Below are positions 1 through 6,459 of a stretch of 14,893 nt of DNA, piece by piece. The notes beneath the pieces were generated by a model. The model was not told the origin of the DNA. It saw nothing but the letters and a program-made list of their open reading frames with translations, and did not search any database. The stretch is taken from the NCBI GenBank assembly GCA_011046015.1, contig DSBO01000015.1, positions 1-14,893 on the forward strand, read 5' to 3'. Numbering within the stretch: position 1 is the stretch's first letter; each line of letters starts with the position of its first letter. The position numbers and the translations under genes were made by a program. This stretch comes from Thioalkalivibrio sp. Lineage in GTDB: Bacteria; Pseudomonadota; Gammaproteobacteria; SpSt-1174.

Positions 1-2
1 AC

Positions 3-1046
3 GGCGTGCTGCAGGAGGTCTCCAGCCCACCGGTGAACCTGGCGCCGCGCATCGCCGCCCGCGTCAAGGTCATGTCGCGCATGGACATCTCCGAGCGGCG
101 CATCCCGCAGGACGGGCGCATCAAGATGCAGCTTTCCAAGAACCGGGCCATCGACTTTCGCGTCAACACCCTGCCCACGCTCTGGGGCGAGAAGATCGTG
201 CTGCGTATCCTCGACCCCACCAGCGCGCAGCTCGGCATCGACGTGCTGGGCTACGAGGAGGACCAGAAACGGCTCTACCTAGATGCCCTGTCCAAGCCCT
301 ACGGCATGATCCTCGTCACCGGCCCCACGGGCAGCGGCAAGACCGTCTCGCTCTACACCGGCCTCAACATCCTCAACACCCCGGACCGCAACATCTCCAC
401 CGCCGAAGATCCGGCCGAGATCAACCTCCCCGGCGTAAACCAGGTGAATGTAAATCCCCGGGTGGGGCTCACCTTCGCCAATGCCCTGCGCGCCTTCCTG
501 CGCCAGGACCCGGACATCATCATGGTAGGCGAGATCCGAGACCTGGAGACGGCCGAGATCGCCATCAAGGCGGCCCAGACCGGGCACCTCGTGCTCTCCA
601 CCCTGCACACCAACGACGCGCCGCAAACCCTGGCGCGCCTGATGAACATGGGGGTGCCGGCCTACAACATCGCCTCGGCGGTATCTCTCATCATCGCCCA
701 GCGCCTGGGCCGGCGCCTGTGCAACAATTGCAAGACCGTGGACGACATTCCCCGGGGGGCCCTGCTGGAAGAGGGCTTTCGCGAGAGCGAGCTCGACAGC
801 CTGACCGTCTACAAGGCCGTGGGCTGTGACGAATGCACCAACGGCTACAAGGGCCGGGTCGGCATTTACCAGGTCATGCCGCTCTCCGAGGAGATGGGCC
901 GCATCATCATGGAGGGCGGCAACGCCATCCAGCTCGCCGACCAGGCGAAGAAGGAAGGCATCCCGGACCTGCGGGAATCCGGTCTCAACAAGGTCAGGGC
1001 CGGCGTCACCAGCCTCGAAGAAATCAACCGCGTAACCAAGGACTAA
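3..1046 (+). CDS. pilB: Type IV pilus assembly ATPase PilB, 3' part (5' end outside window)
   Basis: Cytoplasmic hexameric ATPase of the GspE/PilB family that powers type IV pilus extension. The reading frame is open from the first bases, so the true start and the N-terminal regulatory domain lie upstream; about 347 residues are present. Counting from the GTG at 6: Walker A GPTGSGKT at 106-113, the Asp box STAEDPAE at 131-138, Walker B with DPDIIMVGEIRD around 168-179, and the His box TGHLVLSTLHTND around 192-204. The zinc-binding tetracysteine typical of PilB/GspE is complete (C239, C242, C274, C277). It ends in SLEEINRVTKD, as many PilB proteins do. pilC starts 3 nt after the stop. PilB rather than GspE is chosen because pilC and pilD follow directly and no gsp genes are present. 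Confidence 0.97.
   Translation, partial: GVLQEVSSPPVNLAPRIAARVKVMSRMDISERRIPQDGRIKMQLSKNRAIDFRVNTLPTLWGEKIVLRILDPTSAQLGIDVLGYEEDQKRLYLDALSKPYGMILVTGPTGSGKTVSLYTGLNILNTPDRNISTAEDPAEINLPGVNQVNVNPRVGLTFANALRAFLRQDPDIIMVGEIRDLETAEIAIKAAQTGHLVLSTLHTNDAPQTLARLMNMGVPAYNIASAVSLIIAQRLGRRLCNNCKTVDDIPRGALLEEGFRESELDSLTVYKAVGCDECTNGYKGRVGIYQVMPLSEEMGRIIMEGGNAIQLADQAKKEGIPDLRESGLNKVRAGVTSLEEINRVTKD
1038..1042 (+). promoter_or_regulatory. Ribosome binding site of pilC
   Basis: AAGGA lies inside the last codons of pilB, 7 nt before the pilC ATG at 1050. It supports that start and suggests translational coupling of pilB and pilC. Confidence 0.6.
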
Positions 1047-1049
1047 TCC

Positions 1050-2264
1050 ATGGCCGCCAAAGCCGAAAAAATGGTCTTCGTCTGGGAAGGCACGGACAAG
1101 AAGGGCTCGCGTATCAAGGGCGAGATGGAGGGCGCGAGCGATGCCATCGTCAAGGCCGATCTGCGCCGCCAGGGCATCAACCCGCTCAAGGTACGCAAAA
1201 AGCCCAAGCCACTGTTTGGTGGCACGAAGAAGATCACCACCAAGGACATCGCGATCTTCTCACGCCAGCTCGCCACCATGATGTCGGCCGGCGTGCCGCT
1301 GGTGCAGGCCTTCGAGATCGTGGGCCGGGGCCACGAAAACCCCGCGATGCAGGACCTGATTCTCGCCATCAAGACGGACATCGAGGGCGGCACACCCCTG
1401 GCCGATGCACTGGGCAAGCATCCCGCACATTTCGATGAATTGTTCGTCAACCTGGTGCGCGCCGGTGAGCAGGCAGGTGCCCTCGAGACCCTGCTGGACA
1501 AGATCGCGACCTACAAGGAAAAGACCGAGGCCCTCAAGTCCAAGATCAAGAAGGCCCTGATGTATCCGGCGGCCGTCATCGTCGTAGCCTTCATCGTCAC
1601 CACGATCCTGCTGCTGTTCGTCGTCCCGCAGTTCGAGAGCCTGTTCCAGGGCTTCGGTGCCGACCTGCCGGCCTTCACCCAGATGGTCATCAATCTATCC
1701 CGCTGGCTGCAGGCCTACTGGTACATCGTCTTTGCGGTGATCGGCATCGGCACCTTCGCGCTGGTCCAGGCGAACAAGCGCTCTGCCGAGTTCCGCCGTC
1801 GGCGGGACATTCTTGCGCTGAAAATACCGGTCGTCGGCGAGCTGCTGCGCAAGTCGGCCATCGCCCGCTTCGCCCGCACGTTATCCACGATGTTTGCCGC
1901 CGGGGTCCCGCTGGTGGAGGCCATGGAGTCGGTGGCCGGTGCCACGGGTAACGCGCTTTACGCCGAAGCCACCCTGAAGATGCGCGATGATACCGCCTCC
2001 GGCACGCAGCTGCAGGCCTCGATGCGCGCCACCAACCTGTTTCCGAACATGGTAGTCCAGATGGTCGCCATCGGCGAGGAATCGGGCTCGCTGGAAGGCA
2101 TGCTCTCCAAGGTCGCCGACTTCTACGAACAGGAAGTCGATGACATGGTGGACGGCCTCAGCAGCCTGATGGAGCCGATGATCATGGCCATTCTCGGCGT
2201 GCTGGTCGGCGGCCTCGTCATCGCCATGTACCTGCCGATCTTCAAGCTCGGGGCCGTCGTATAA
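1050..2264 (+). CDS. pilC: Type IV pilus inner-membrane platform protein PilC
   Basis: Polytopic inner-membrane protein of the GspF/PilC family, the platform that couples the PilB (and PilT) motor to pilin addition or removal. It has 404 residues, the usual length. The two tandem T2SSF domains are visible from the repeated signature F-x-R-x-L-x-T-M-x-x-A-G-V-P-L-V at about 70-85 and again at 274-289. Each domain ends with the typical FxxLVxxGEQAG- or MVAIGEESG-like segment. Hydrophobic membrane segments lie at about 172-193, 222-241 and 376-397, the normal GspF topology with two cytoplasmic domains. The start is fixed by a good ribosome binding site and a 3-nt gap after pilB. pilD begins 3 nt after the stop, so pilB, pilC and pilD are surely one transcript. 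Confidence 0.97.
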   Translation: MAAKAEKMVFVWEGTDKKGSRIKGEMEGASDAIVKADLRRQGINPLKVRKKPKPLFGGTKKITTKDIAIFSRQLATMMSAGVPLVQAFEIVGRGHENPAMQDLILAIKTDIEGGTPLADALGKHPAHFDELFVNLVRAGEQAGALETLLDKIATYKEKTEALKSKIKKALMYPAAVIVVAFIVTTILLLFVVPQFESLFQGFGADLPAFTQMVINLSRWLQAYWYIVFAVIGIGTFALVQANKRSAEFRRRRDILALKIPVVGELLRKSAIARFARTLSTMFAAGVPLVEAMESVAGATGNALYAEATLKMRDDTASGTQLQASMRATNLFPNMVVQMVAIGEESGSLEGMLSKVADFYEQEVDDMVDGLSSLMEPMIMAILGVLVGGLVIAMYLPIFKLGAVV

Positions 2265-2267
2265 TCC

Positions 2268-3146
2268 ATGCAGGAATACGTTGCCTTCTACGAAGCCCAC
2301 CCCGTGGGCTTCGTCACTATAATCGCCCTGTTCGGCCTGCTGGTCGGCAGCTTCCTCAATGTCGTCGCCCTGCGCCTGCCGGTGATGCTGGAGCGCACCT
2401 GGAAACGGGAATGCCGGGAGTGGCTGGGTGGCGGCGAGGCCGCGCCGCGCGAAGAGGAGCGCTTCAACCTCATCGTCCCGCGCTCGCACTGCCCGTCCTG
2501 CGGACACAAGATCACGGCGCTGGAAAACATCCCGGTCATCAGCTGGCTGGTCCTGCGCGGCAAGTGTCACGCCTGCGGCATGCGCATCTCCTTCCAGTAT
2601 CCGGCCGTGGAACTGGCCGCCGCCGTGCTGGCCATGGTCGTGGCCTGGCACTTCGGCGTGACCTGGCAGACGCTGGCCGCCCTGGGCCTGACCTGGACAC
2701 TACTGGCACTGAGCGTGATCGACATCCGTACCCAGCTGTTGCCGGACGTGATCACCCTGCCCCTGCTCTGGGCCGGCATCATCCTCAACTTCGGCGGGCT
2801 GTTCACCAACCTGGAATCGGCGGTGCTCGGCGCGATCATGGGTTACATGGCCCTGTGGACCGTCTACCAGCTCTTCCGCCTGCTCACCGGCAAGGAAGGC
2901 ATGGGCTTTGGCGACTTCAAGCTGCTGGCCGCGCTGGGTGCCTGGCTCGGCTGGGAATACCTGCCGCTGATCATCCTGCTCTCGGCGGTGGTGGGCGCGG
3001 TGGTAGGCCTGTCGCTCATTGCCCTGCGCGGCCGCGACCGCAACATCCCCATCCCCTTCGGCCCCTACCTGGCCGGCGGCGGGTGGATTGCCTTGCTGTG
3101 GGGCGAGGAGATCATGCGGGCCTATCTCGGCCCGACCGCGTTCTGA
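2268..3146 (+). CDS. pilD: Prepilin peptidase / N-methyltransferase PilD (type IV leader peptidase)
   Basis: Bifunctional inner-membrane aspartyl protease that cleaves the leader of type IV prepilins (and of type II secretion pseudopilins) and methylates the new N-terminal residue. It has 292 residues. The N-terminal segment contains LLVGSFLNVVALRLP, typical of the family. The cytoplasmic zinc-binding domain has both CxxC pairs (C75/C78 and C100/C103). The catalytic aspartates are D152 (in the SVIDIRT...LPD motif) and D216 (in GMGFGDFK), equivalent to D149 and D213 of P. aeruginosa PilD. Several hydrophobic segments follow, as in the A24 peptidase fold. It starts 3 nt after pilC and ends 4 nt before coaE, the pilBCD-coaE order of many Gammaproteobacteria. 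No strong Shine-Dalgarno is visible, so translation probably depends on coupling. Confidence 0.97.
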   Translation: MQEYVAFYEAHPVGFVTIIALFGLLVGSFLNVVALRLPVMLERTWKRECREWLGGGEAAPREEERFNLIVPRSHCPSCGHKITALENIPVISWLVLRGKCHACGMRISFQYPAVELAAAVLAMVVAWHFGVTWQTLAALGLTWTLLALSVIDIRTQLLPDVITLPLLWAGIILNFGGLFTNLESAVLGAIMGYMALWTVYQLFRLLTGKEGMGFGDFKLLAALGAWLGWEYLPLIILLSAVVGAVVGLSLIALRGRDRNIPIPFGPYLAGGGWIALLWGEEIMRAYLGPTAF

Positions 3147-3150
3147 GCAG

Positions 3151-3750
3151 ATGCTGCGCATCGGTCTCACCGGGGGTATCGGCTGCGGCAAGTCCACCGT
3201 CGCCGAGCTGTTCGCGCGCCACGGCGTGCCGGTCATCGACAGCGACCGGATCGCGCGTGAGGTGGTCGAGCCCGGCGAGCCCGCGCTCCGCGACATCATC
3301 GACGCATTTGGCAGCGACATGTTGCAGGCGGACGGACACCTCGACCGCGCCGCCCTGCGCGAGCTGGTGTTTCACGATGCCGCCGCGCGCGAGCGCCTCA
3401 ACGCCATCGTCCACCCCCGCGTGCGTGACGCCATCGAGAAACGGCTCCACGGGTTCGATGCCCCCTACGGTATCGTCGTCGTCCCGCTGCTGATCGAGGC
3501 CGGCATGACCGACCTGATCGACCGCGTTCTGGTGGTGGACTGTGATCGCGACACGCAGCTTGCACGCATCGAGACACGCGATGGCATGGACCGCGAGCTT
3601 GCCGAGGCGATCATCGCCACCCAGGCGGGACGCGAGACCCGTCTGCAGCATGCCGATGACGTGATCGACAACAGCGGCCGTGTGGACGCGCTCGCTACAC
3701 GGGTCGCGGAACTCGACGGGTACTATCGCCAACTGGCCCGTGGGGTCTGA
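3151..3750 (+). CDS. coaE: Dephospho-CoA kinase
   Basis: Cytoplasmic P-loop kinase that phosphorylates the 3'-hydroxyl of dephospho-CoA, the last step of coenzyme A synthesis. It has 199 residues, a normal length. The ATP-binding loop GGIGCGKST is at residues 8-16. VIDSDRIAREVVEPG (about 28-42) carries the substrate-binding aspartates. HPRVRD lies near 88-93, VPLLIEAG at 111-118, the lid helix with its R-x-E-x-R pattern near 139-145, and DDVIDNSG near 169-176. The frame stays open upstream, but MLRIGLTGGIGCGKS is the classical N-terminus, so the ATG at 3151, 4 nt after the pilD stop, is preferred. No obvious Shine-Dalgarno is seen, which suggests translational coupling to pilD. Confidence 0.97.
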   Translation: MLRIGLTGGIGCGKSTVAELFARHGVPVIDSDRIAREVVEPGEPALRDIIDAFGSDMLQADGHLDRAALRELVFHDAAARERLNAIVHPRVRDAIEKRLHGFDAPYGIVVVPLLIEAGMTDLIDRVLVVDCDRDTQLARIETRDGMDRELAEAIIATQAGRETRLQHADDVIDNSGRVDALATRVAELDGYYRQLARGV

Positions 3751-3829
3751 CACGGCGGGGATGCCTGACACGCCAAGGCATGCGAGAATGGGCGCAAACA
3801 ACGCAGACCACACGAAGTCACGGCAAGAC

Positions 3830-4600
3830 GTGAGCGAGACCATCACCTACGAACAACCGCTGAACGAGCGCCTGCGCACGCTGCTGCGCCTCGAGGCGCT
3901 GATGGCGCGCTTCGACTACTGCCTGCCGCTCGACAGCCACTGGGACACGCACTGCGCCCTGGTGACGCTCATGGAGATCTTCCAGCTCTCCACCCGCGGT
4001 GACCTCAAGAGCGACCTGATGAAGGAGCTGGATCGGGAGATCGGCAACCTGAGCCGCCTCAGCCGCGAACCCGATGTCGACCAGGTGCAGCTTGACGGCA
4101 TCATCGACCGCCAGCGCCAGCAGATCAAGAAGCTGCGCGGCATGACCGGCCAGCTCGGCCAACACCTGAAGGACAACGACTTCGTCAATGCACTGCGCCA
4201 GCGCAGCTCCATCCCCGGCGGCACCTGCGACTTCGATCTGCCCGCCTACCACCACTGGCTCTCGCGCCCCGTGGAGGTCCGCCGCCGCCAGTTCGAACAG
4301 TGGATCGCCCCATTTCGCGAAGTACAGGAAGCGATCGACCTCGTGCTCTCGCTCATCCGCAACAGCACCACCGCCCATGCGGAGCTCGCCCGCATGGGCT
4401 TTTATCAGCAGAACCTCGACCTCTCCCAACCCTACCAGATGATCCGCGTCGAACTGCCGGCGAACGTCAGCTGGTTCCCCGAGATCAGCGCCGGGAAGCA
4501 CCGCTTCACCATTCGCTTTCTCAGCCAGCCCGACCTCGACAACCGTGCGCGCCAGCTGCAGCAGGACATCGAGTTCCGACTCGCCTGCTGCGCACTCTGA
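3830..4600 (+). CDS. zapD: Cell division protein ZapD (FtsZ-associated)
   Basis: Cytoplasmic protein (formerly YacF, DUF1342) that binds the C-terminal peptide of FtsZ and bundles its filaments at the Z-ring. It has 256 residues from the GTG at 3830 (E. coli ZapD has 247). The family signature ITYEQPLNERLRTLLRLE lies at the N-terminus, followed by a mostly helical region and then the beta-rich C-terminal part (QMIRVELP, SWFPEISAGKHRFTIRF). The GTG is chosen because it leaves six residues before YEQPLNER, as in E. coli (six before FEHPLNEK). An ATG at 3788 is in frame and has a better ribosome site (AAGG at 3775-3778, 9 nt spacing), so a protein 14 residues longer is possible. It follows coaE by 79 nt. 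Its target FtsZ is encoded in the same window. Confidence 0.92.
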   Translation: MSETITYEQPLNERLRTLLRLEALMARFDYCLPLDSHWDTHCALVTLMEIFQLSTRGDLKSDLMKELDREIGNLSRLSREPDVDQVQLDGIIDRQRQQIKKLRGMTGQLGQHLKDNDFVNALRQRSSIPGGTCDFDLPAYHHWLSRPVEVRRRQFEQWIAPFREVQEAIDLVLSLIRNSTTAHAELARMGFYQQNLDLSQPYQMIRVELPANVSWFPEISAGKHRFTIRFLSQPDLDNRARQLQQDIEFRLACCAL

Positions 4601-4980
4601 GGCATGTCACCAGCCCGAGCCCGTAGGCGGCTATCCCTCCAACCGACAGGCTGATATCGGTTCTGGCCGACATCCCTGTAACCTGTGACCCGTCATCCCT
4701 GCGCAAGCAGGGATCCAGGCCGGGATATCAAGTTCATTCCCGTTGTCGTCTTCCTGTGCAACATGCCCGCCGTTCTGGATTCCGGCATTGCCGGAGTGAC
4801 AACGATGCGGACTTCTTCCTGGGTACCTGGTACGGCAGGGAGGAGCAGGGGAAATGCTCGCTGATGTCTCGAGCTCCACGTCGCCGCGAGAATTGAGGAT
4901 CTTACGCAATTGCCGGTGCCGGCGCGGGCGCCACCTCGGTCGCCCTTGCGGCGCCAAGCGACGCCGCGGGCTGGCCCGCC
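4601..4980. other. Intergenic region between converging zapD and the membrane-protein gene; no gene seen
   Basis: About 380 bases separate the stop of zapD (plus) from the stop of the minus-strand membrane-protein gene. Open frames here are short, compositionally odd (Arg/Pro-rich) and without family signatures. One minus frame reads WIPACAGMT and CHSGNAGIQNG, the well-known spurious translation of REP-like repeats. The region holds the REPIN-like element (4691-4800). At the right end are two GC hairpins, GCGGCG/CGCCGC (4948-4953 with 4962-4967) and GCGGGC/GCCCGC (4966-4971 with 4974-4979). They could end minus-strand transcription, but neither is followed by a U-tract. A CxxC zinc-finger gene like yacG was looked for in this slot and not found. 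Confidence 0.7.
4691..4800. repeat. REPIN-like pair of inverted REP hairpins
   Basis: Two palindromic half-sites lie in inverted orientation about 56 nt apart. The left one is GTCAT, stem CCCTGC, loop GCAA, stem GCAGGG, then ATCCAG (4692-4718). The right one, read on the minus strand, is GTCAC, stem TCCGGC, loop AAT, stem GCCGGA, then ATCCAG (4800-4775). The flanks GTCA and ATCCAG are shared, while the stems differ by paired changes that keep base-pairing. This is the usual layout of non-autonomous REP doublets mobilised by a REP-associated (RAYT) transposase acting in trans; no such gene is in the window. An extra inverted repeat CGTTGTC (4741-4747) / GACAACG (4798-4804) may extend the fold. 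Genome copy number cannot be judged here. Confidence 0.8.
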
Positions 4981-5475
4981 CTACCGCGCCGCGGCCGCCT
5001 CGAACGGCAGTGCCGCCACGTAGGCCAGCCCGTCGACCTCGATCCGCGCGTACATCACCCAGTCGCTGCGCCCCGTGGCGCAGACGGGCAACATCGCCTG
5101 GCGGCTCCAGATTTCGGGGGCCTGCTGCTTTAGGTCGTAACGATTCACGCCCATGTACATGTCCACCATCTGGAAATCCACGCTAACGCGTTCGAGTGCC
5201 ATGGAGGCATGCAACTGGACGCGAAAGGGCTCGAGGGGGACAGGTTCGTGACTGAGCTCGATGTGCACGACGCCGGGTGGCAGCTCGACGCGACAGGGAC
5301 CACGATGCAGGGCGCAGTCGCCGGGGACGTCGACTGCGATGGGCGCGACCGAGGGAAGCTGACTGGCCATCCAGTGCCGCCCCCAGCTGTAACCGATCGC
5401 GACGACGACGAGGAGAATGGCGACGATCCACAGGCCGCGCTTGTGTTGCGTATCCACGGGCGAGTACTCCGTCAC
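4981..5475 (-). CDS. Unrecognised single-pass membrane protein, 164 aa
   Basis: No family is recognised. The protein begins with a short charged N-terminus, then a hydrophobic segment at about residues 14-31 (WIVAILLVVVAIGYSW), and a C-terminal domain of about 130 residues that should face the periplasm. That domain looks beta-rich. It has three cysteines (C54, C61, C132), a proline-rich stretch PLEPFRV near 80-86, MVDMYMGVNRYDL around 103-115 and LPVCATGRSDWV around 129-140. The start is a GTG that overlaps the stop of the upstream MutT-ThiE gene in a GTGA arrangement, so translation is surely coupled. It is the last gene of the secA-argJ-mutT run. A role in metal or redox handling is only a guess from the cysteines and is not claimed. 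Confidence 0.75.
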   Translation of the reverse strand: MTEYSPVDTQHKRGLWIVAILLVVVAIGYSWGRHWMASQLPSVAPIAVDVPGDCALHRGPCRVELPPGVVHIELSHEPVPLEPFRVQLHASMALERVSVDFQMVDMYMGVNRYDLKQQAPEIWSRQAMLPVCATGRSDWVMYARIEVDGLAYVAALPFEAAAAR

Positions 5476-6455
5476 GCGTCAGCCACCCCAGGGGAGCCCC
5501 AGAACGCGCGTATGGCCGCCACGCCCTGTGCGCCCCGGCGCCAGGCCTCGGGAAGGTCGGCCTCGCCCAGTCCGCCCAGGGCATAGACGGGCAGCGGCGT
5601 GCTGCGGGTCAGGCGTTCGAAGGCCGTCCAGCCAAGCGGCTCGGCGTCCGGATGGGTGCGTGTGACAGCCACCGGGCCCAACACGGCGAAATCCGCGCCG
5701 ATGACGGCGGCGCGGGCAAGCTCCGCCGCGCCGTGACAGGAAGCGCCGACGAGGCAACCCTCGCGCGCGCGGCGCAGGGCCGCGACCTCCGCCGTCACGT
5801 TCGGGCCCAGCAGTGCGGCCCGCAGGTGCACGCCGTCGGCGCCCAAGCGGCCGGCGAGTGCCGGCGTGCCATTGACCAGTACCCGGGCATCGTAATGATG
5901 CGCGAGCGCGATGACCTCGGCGGCGAGGGATGACAGATCGGGCACAGGGAGACGGTGGGCGCGCAGCTGCACCAGGCGGATGCCGCCGGCGAGCGCCGCC
6001 TGCAGGTCGCCGAGAAAGGCCACGTGGTCGTCCCCGGGCGGTGGCGTGATCAAGTAGCGGTCCGGCAGGCCCAGCGCCGCGAGGATGGGCCGGTTGGCGG
6101 CCGGGAATTCCAGGCCGGCCAGCTCGGCCGCCGACACCCAGCGCATCGGCTGCCCCTCATGGGGGTGCGGCGTGCCGTCAAAGGCCTCGACCAGCCACAC
6201 GTCGAGGAACACCCGCTTATCGGCATAGGCATGGGGGATCTGGATCAGCGGGCGGGCGCGCCGCGGAACGATGCCCAGCTCCTCGTGGAGCTCACGGGCG
6301 AGTGCAGCCTCGCGCGACTCGGCGGGCTCCACCTTGCCGCCCGGAAACTCCCATTTACCGCCCTGGTGCTGATGGTCCCCCCGCAGGGTGAGCAGGTATT
6401 CACCAGCCGGGTTGCGGATCGCCGCGGCGACGACGTGGACATGCCCGGCGAGCAC
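5472..6455 (-). CDS. mutT: Nudix hydrolase (MutT, 8-oxo-dGTPase-like) fused to a ThiE/TenI-like domain
   Basis: The N-terminal domain (about 1-130) is a MutT-type nudix hydrolase, expected to clear 8-oxo-dGTP from the nucleotide pool. It has HVVAAAI at the start, GGKWEFPGGK at 32-41 and a complete nudix box G-x5-E-x7-REL-x-EE-x-GI at 40-62. The C-terminal half (about 133-320) has the fold signature of thiamine phosphate synthase/TenI (YLITPP, GIRLVQLRA, GADGVHL, VGASCHG, GADFAVLGPV, VYALGGL), but key ThiE residues are missing, so it is probably not a working ThiE. The start is taken as GTG at 6455, 4 nt after the argJ stop, because the conserved nudix strand begins right after it and no ATG is suitable; 327 residues. 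The 3' end overlaps the next gene by 4 nt. Fusions of this type are known in non-enteric Gammaproteobacteria. Confidence 0.93.
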   Translation of the reverse strand: MLAGHVHVVAAAIRNPAGEYLLTLRGDHQHQGGKWEFPGGKVEPAESREAALARELHEELGIVPRRARPLIQIPHAYADKRVFLDVWLVEAFDGTPHPHEGQPMRWVSAAELAGLEFPAANRPILAALGLPDRYLITPPPGDDHVAFLGDLQAALAGGIRLVQLRAHRLPVPDLSSLAAEVIALAHHYDARVLVNGTPALAGRLGADGVHLRAALLGPNVTAEVAALRRAREGCLVGASCHGAAELARAAVIGADFAVLGPVAVTRTHPDAEPLGWTAFERLTRSTPLPVYALGGLGEADLPEAWRRGAQGVAAIRAFWGSPGVADA

Positions 6456-6459
6456 GGTA

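Noticed and set aside
3019..3150. Longer CoaE start overlapping pilD
   Set aside because: The extra residues are low-complexity Ala/Pro/Ser from reading pilD in another frame. The P-loop of CoaE normally starts within the first ten residues, as it does from 3151.
4631..4957. Minus-strand frame of 108 codons in the zapD/membrane-gene gap
   Set aside because: It contains WIPACAGMT and CHSGNAGIQNG, the standard false translation of REP-like repeats, and has no ribosome site.
4948..4979. Two adjacent GC-rich hairpins after the membrane-protein gene as an intrinsic terminator
   Set aside because: The stems are short (6 bp, one with a 2-nt loop) and no U-tract follows on the minus strand, so intrinsic termination is not supported.
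4854..5186. Arg/Pro-rich plus-strand frame
   Set aside because: It overlaps the end of the coupled membrane-protein gene antisense, is compositionally extreme and has no recognisable motif.
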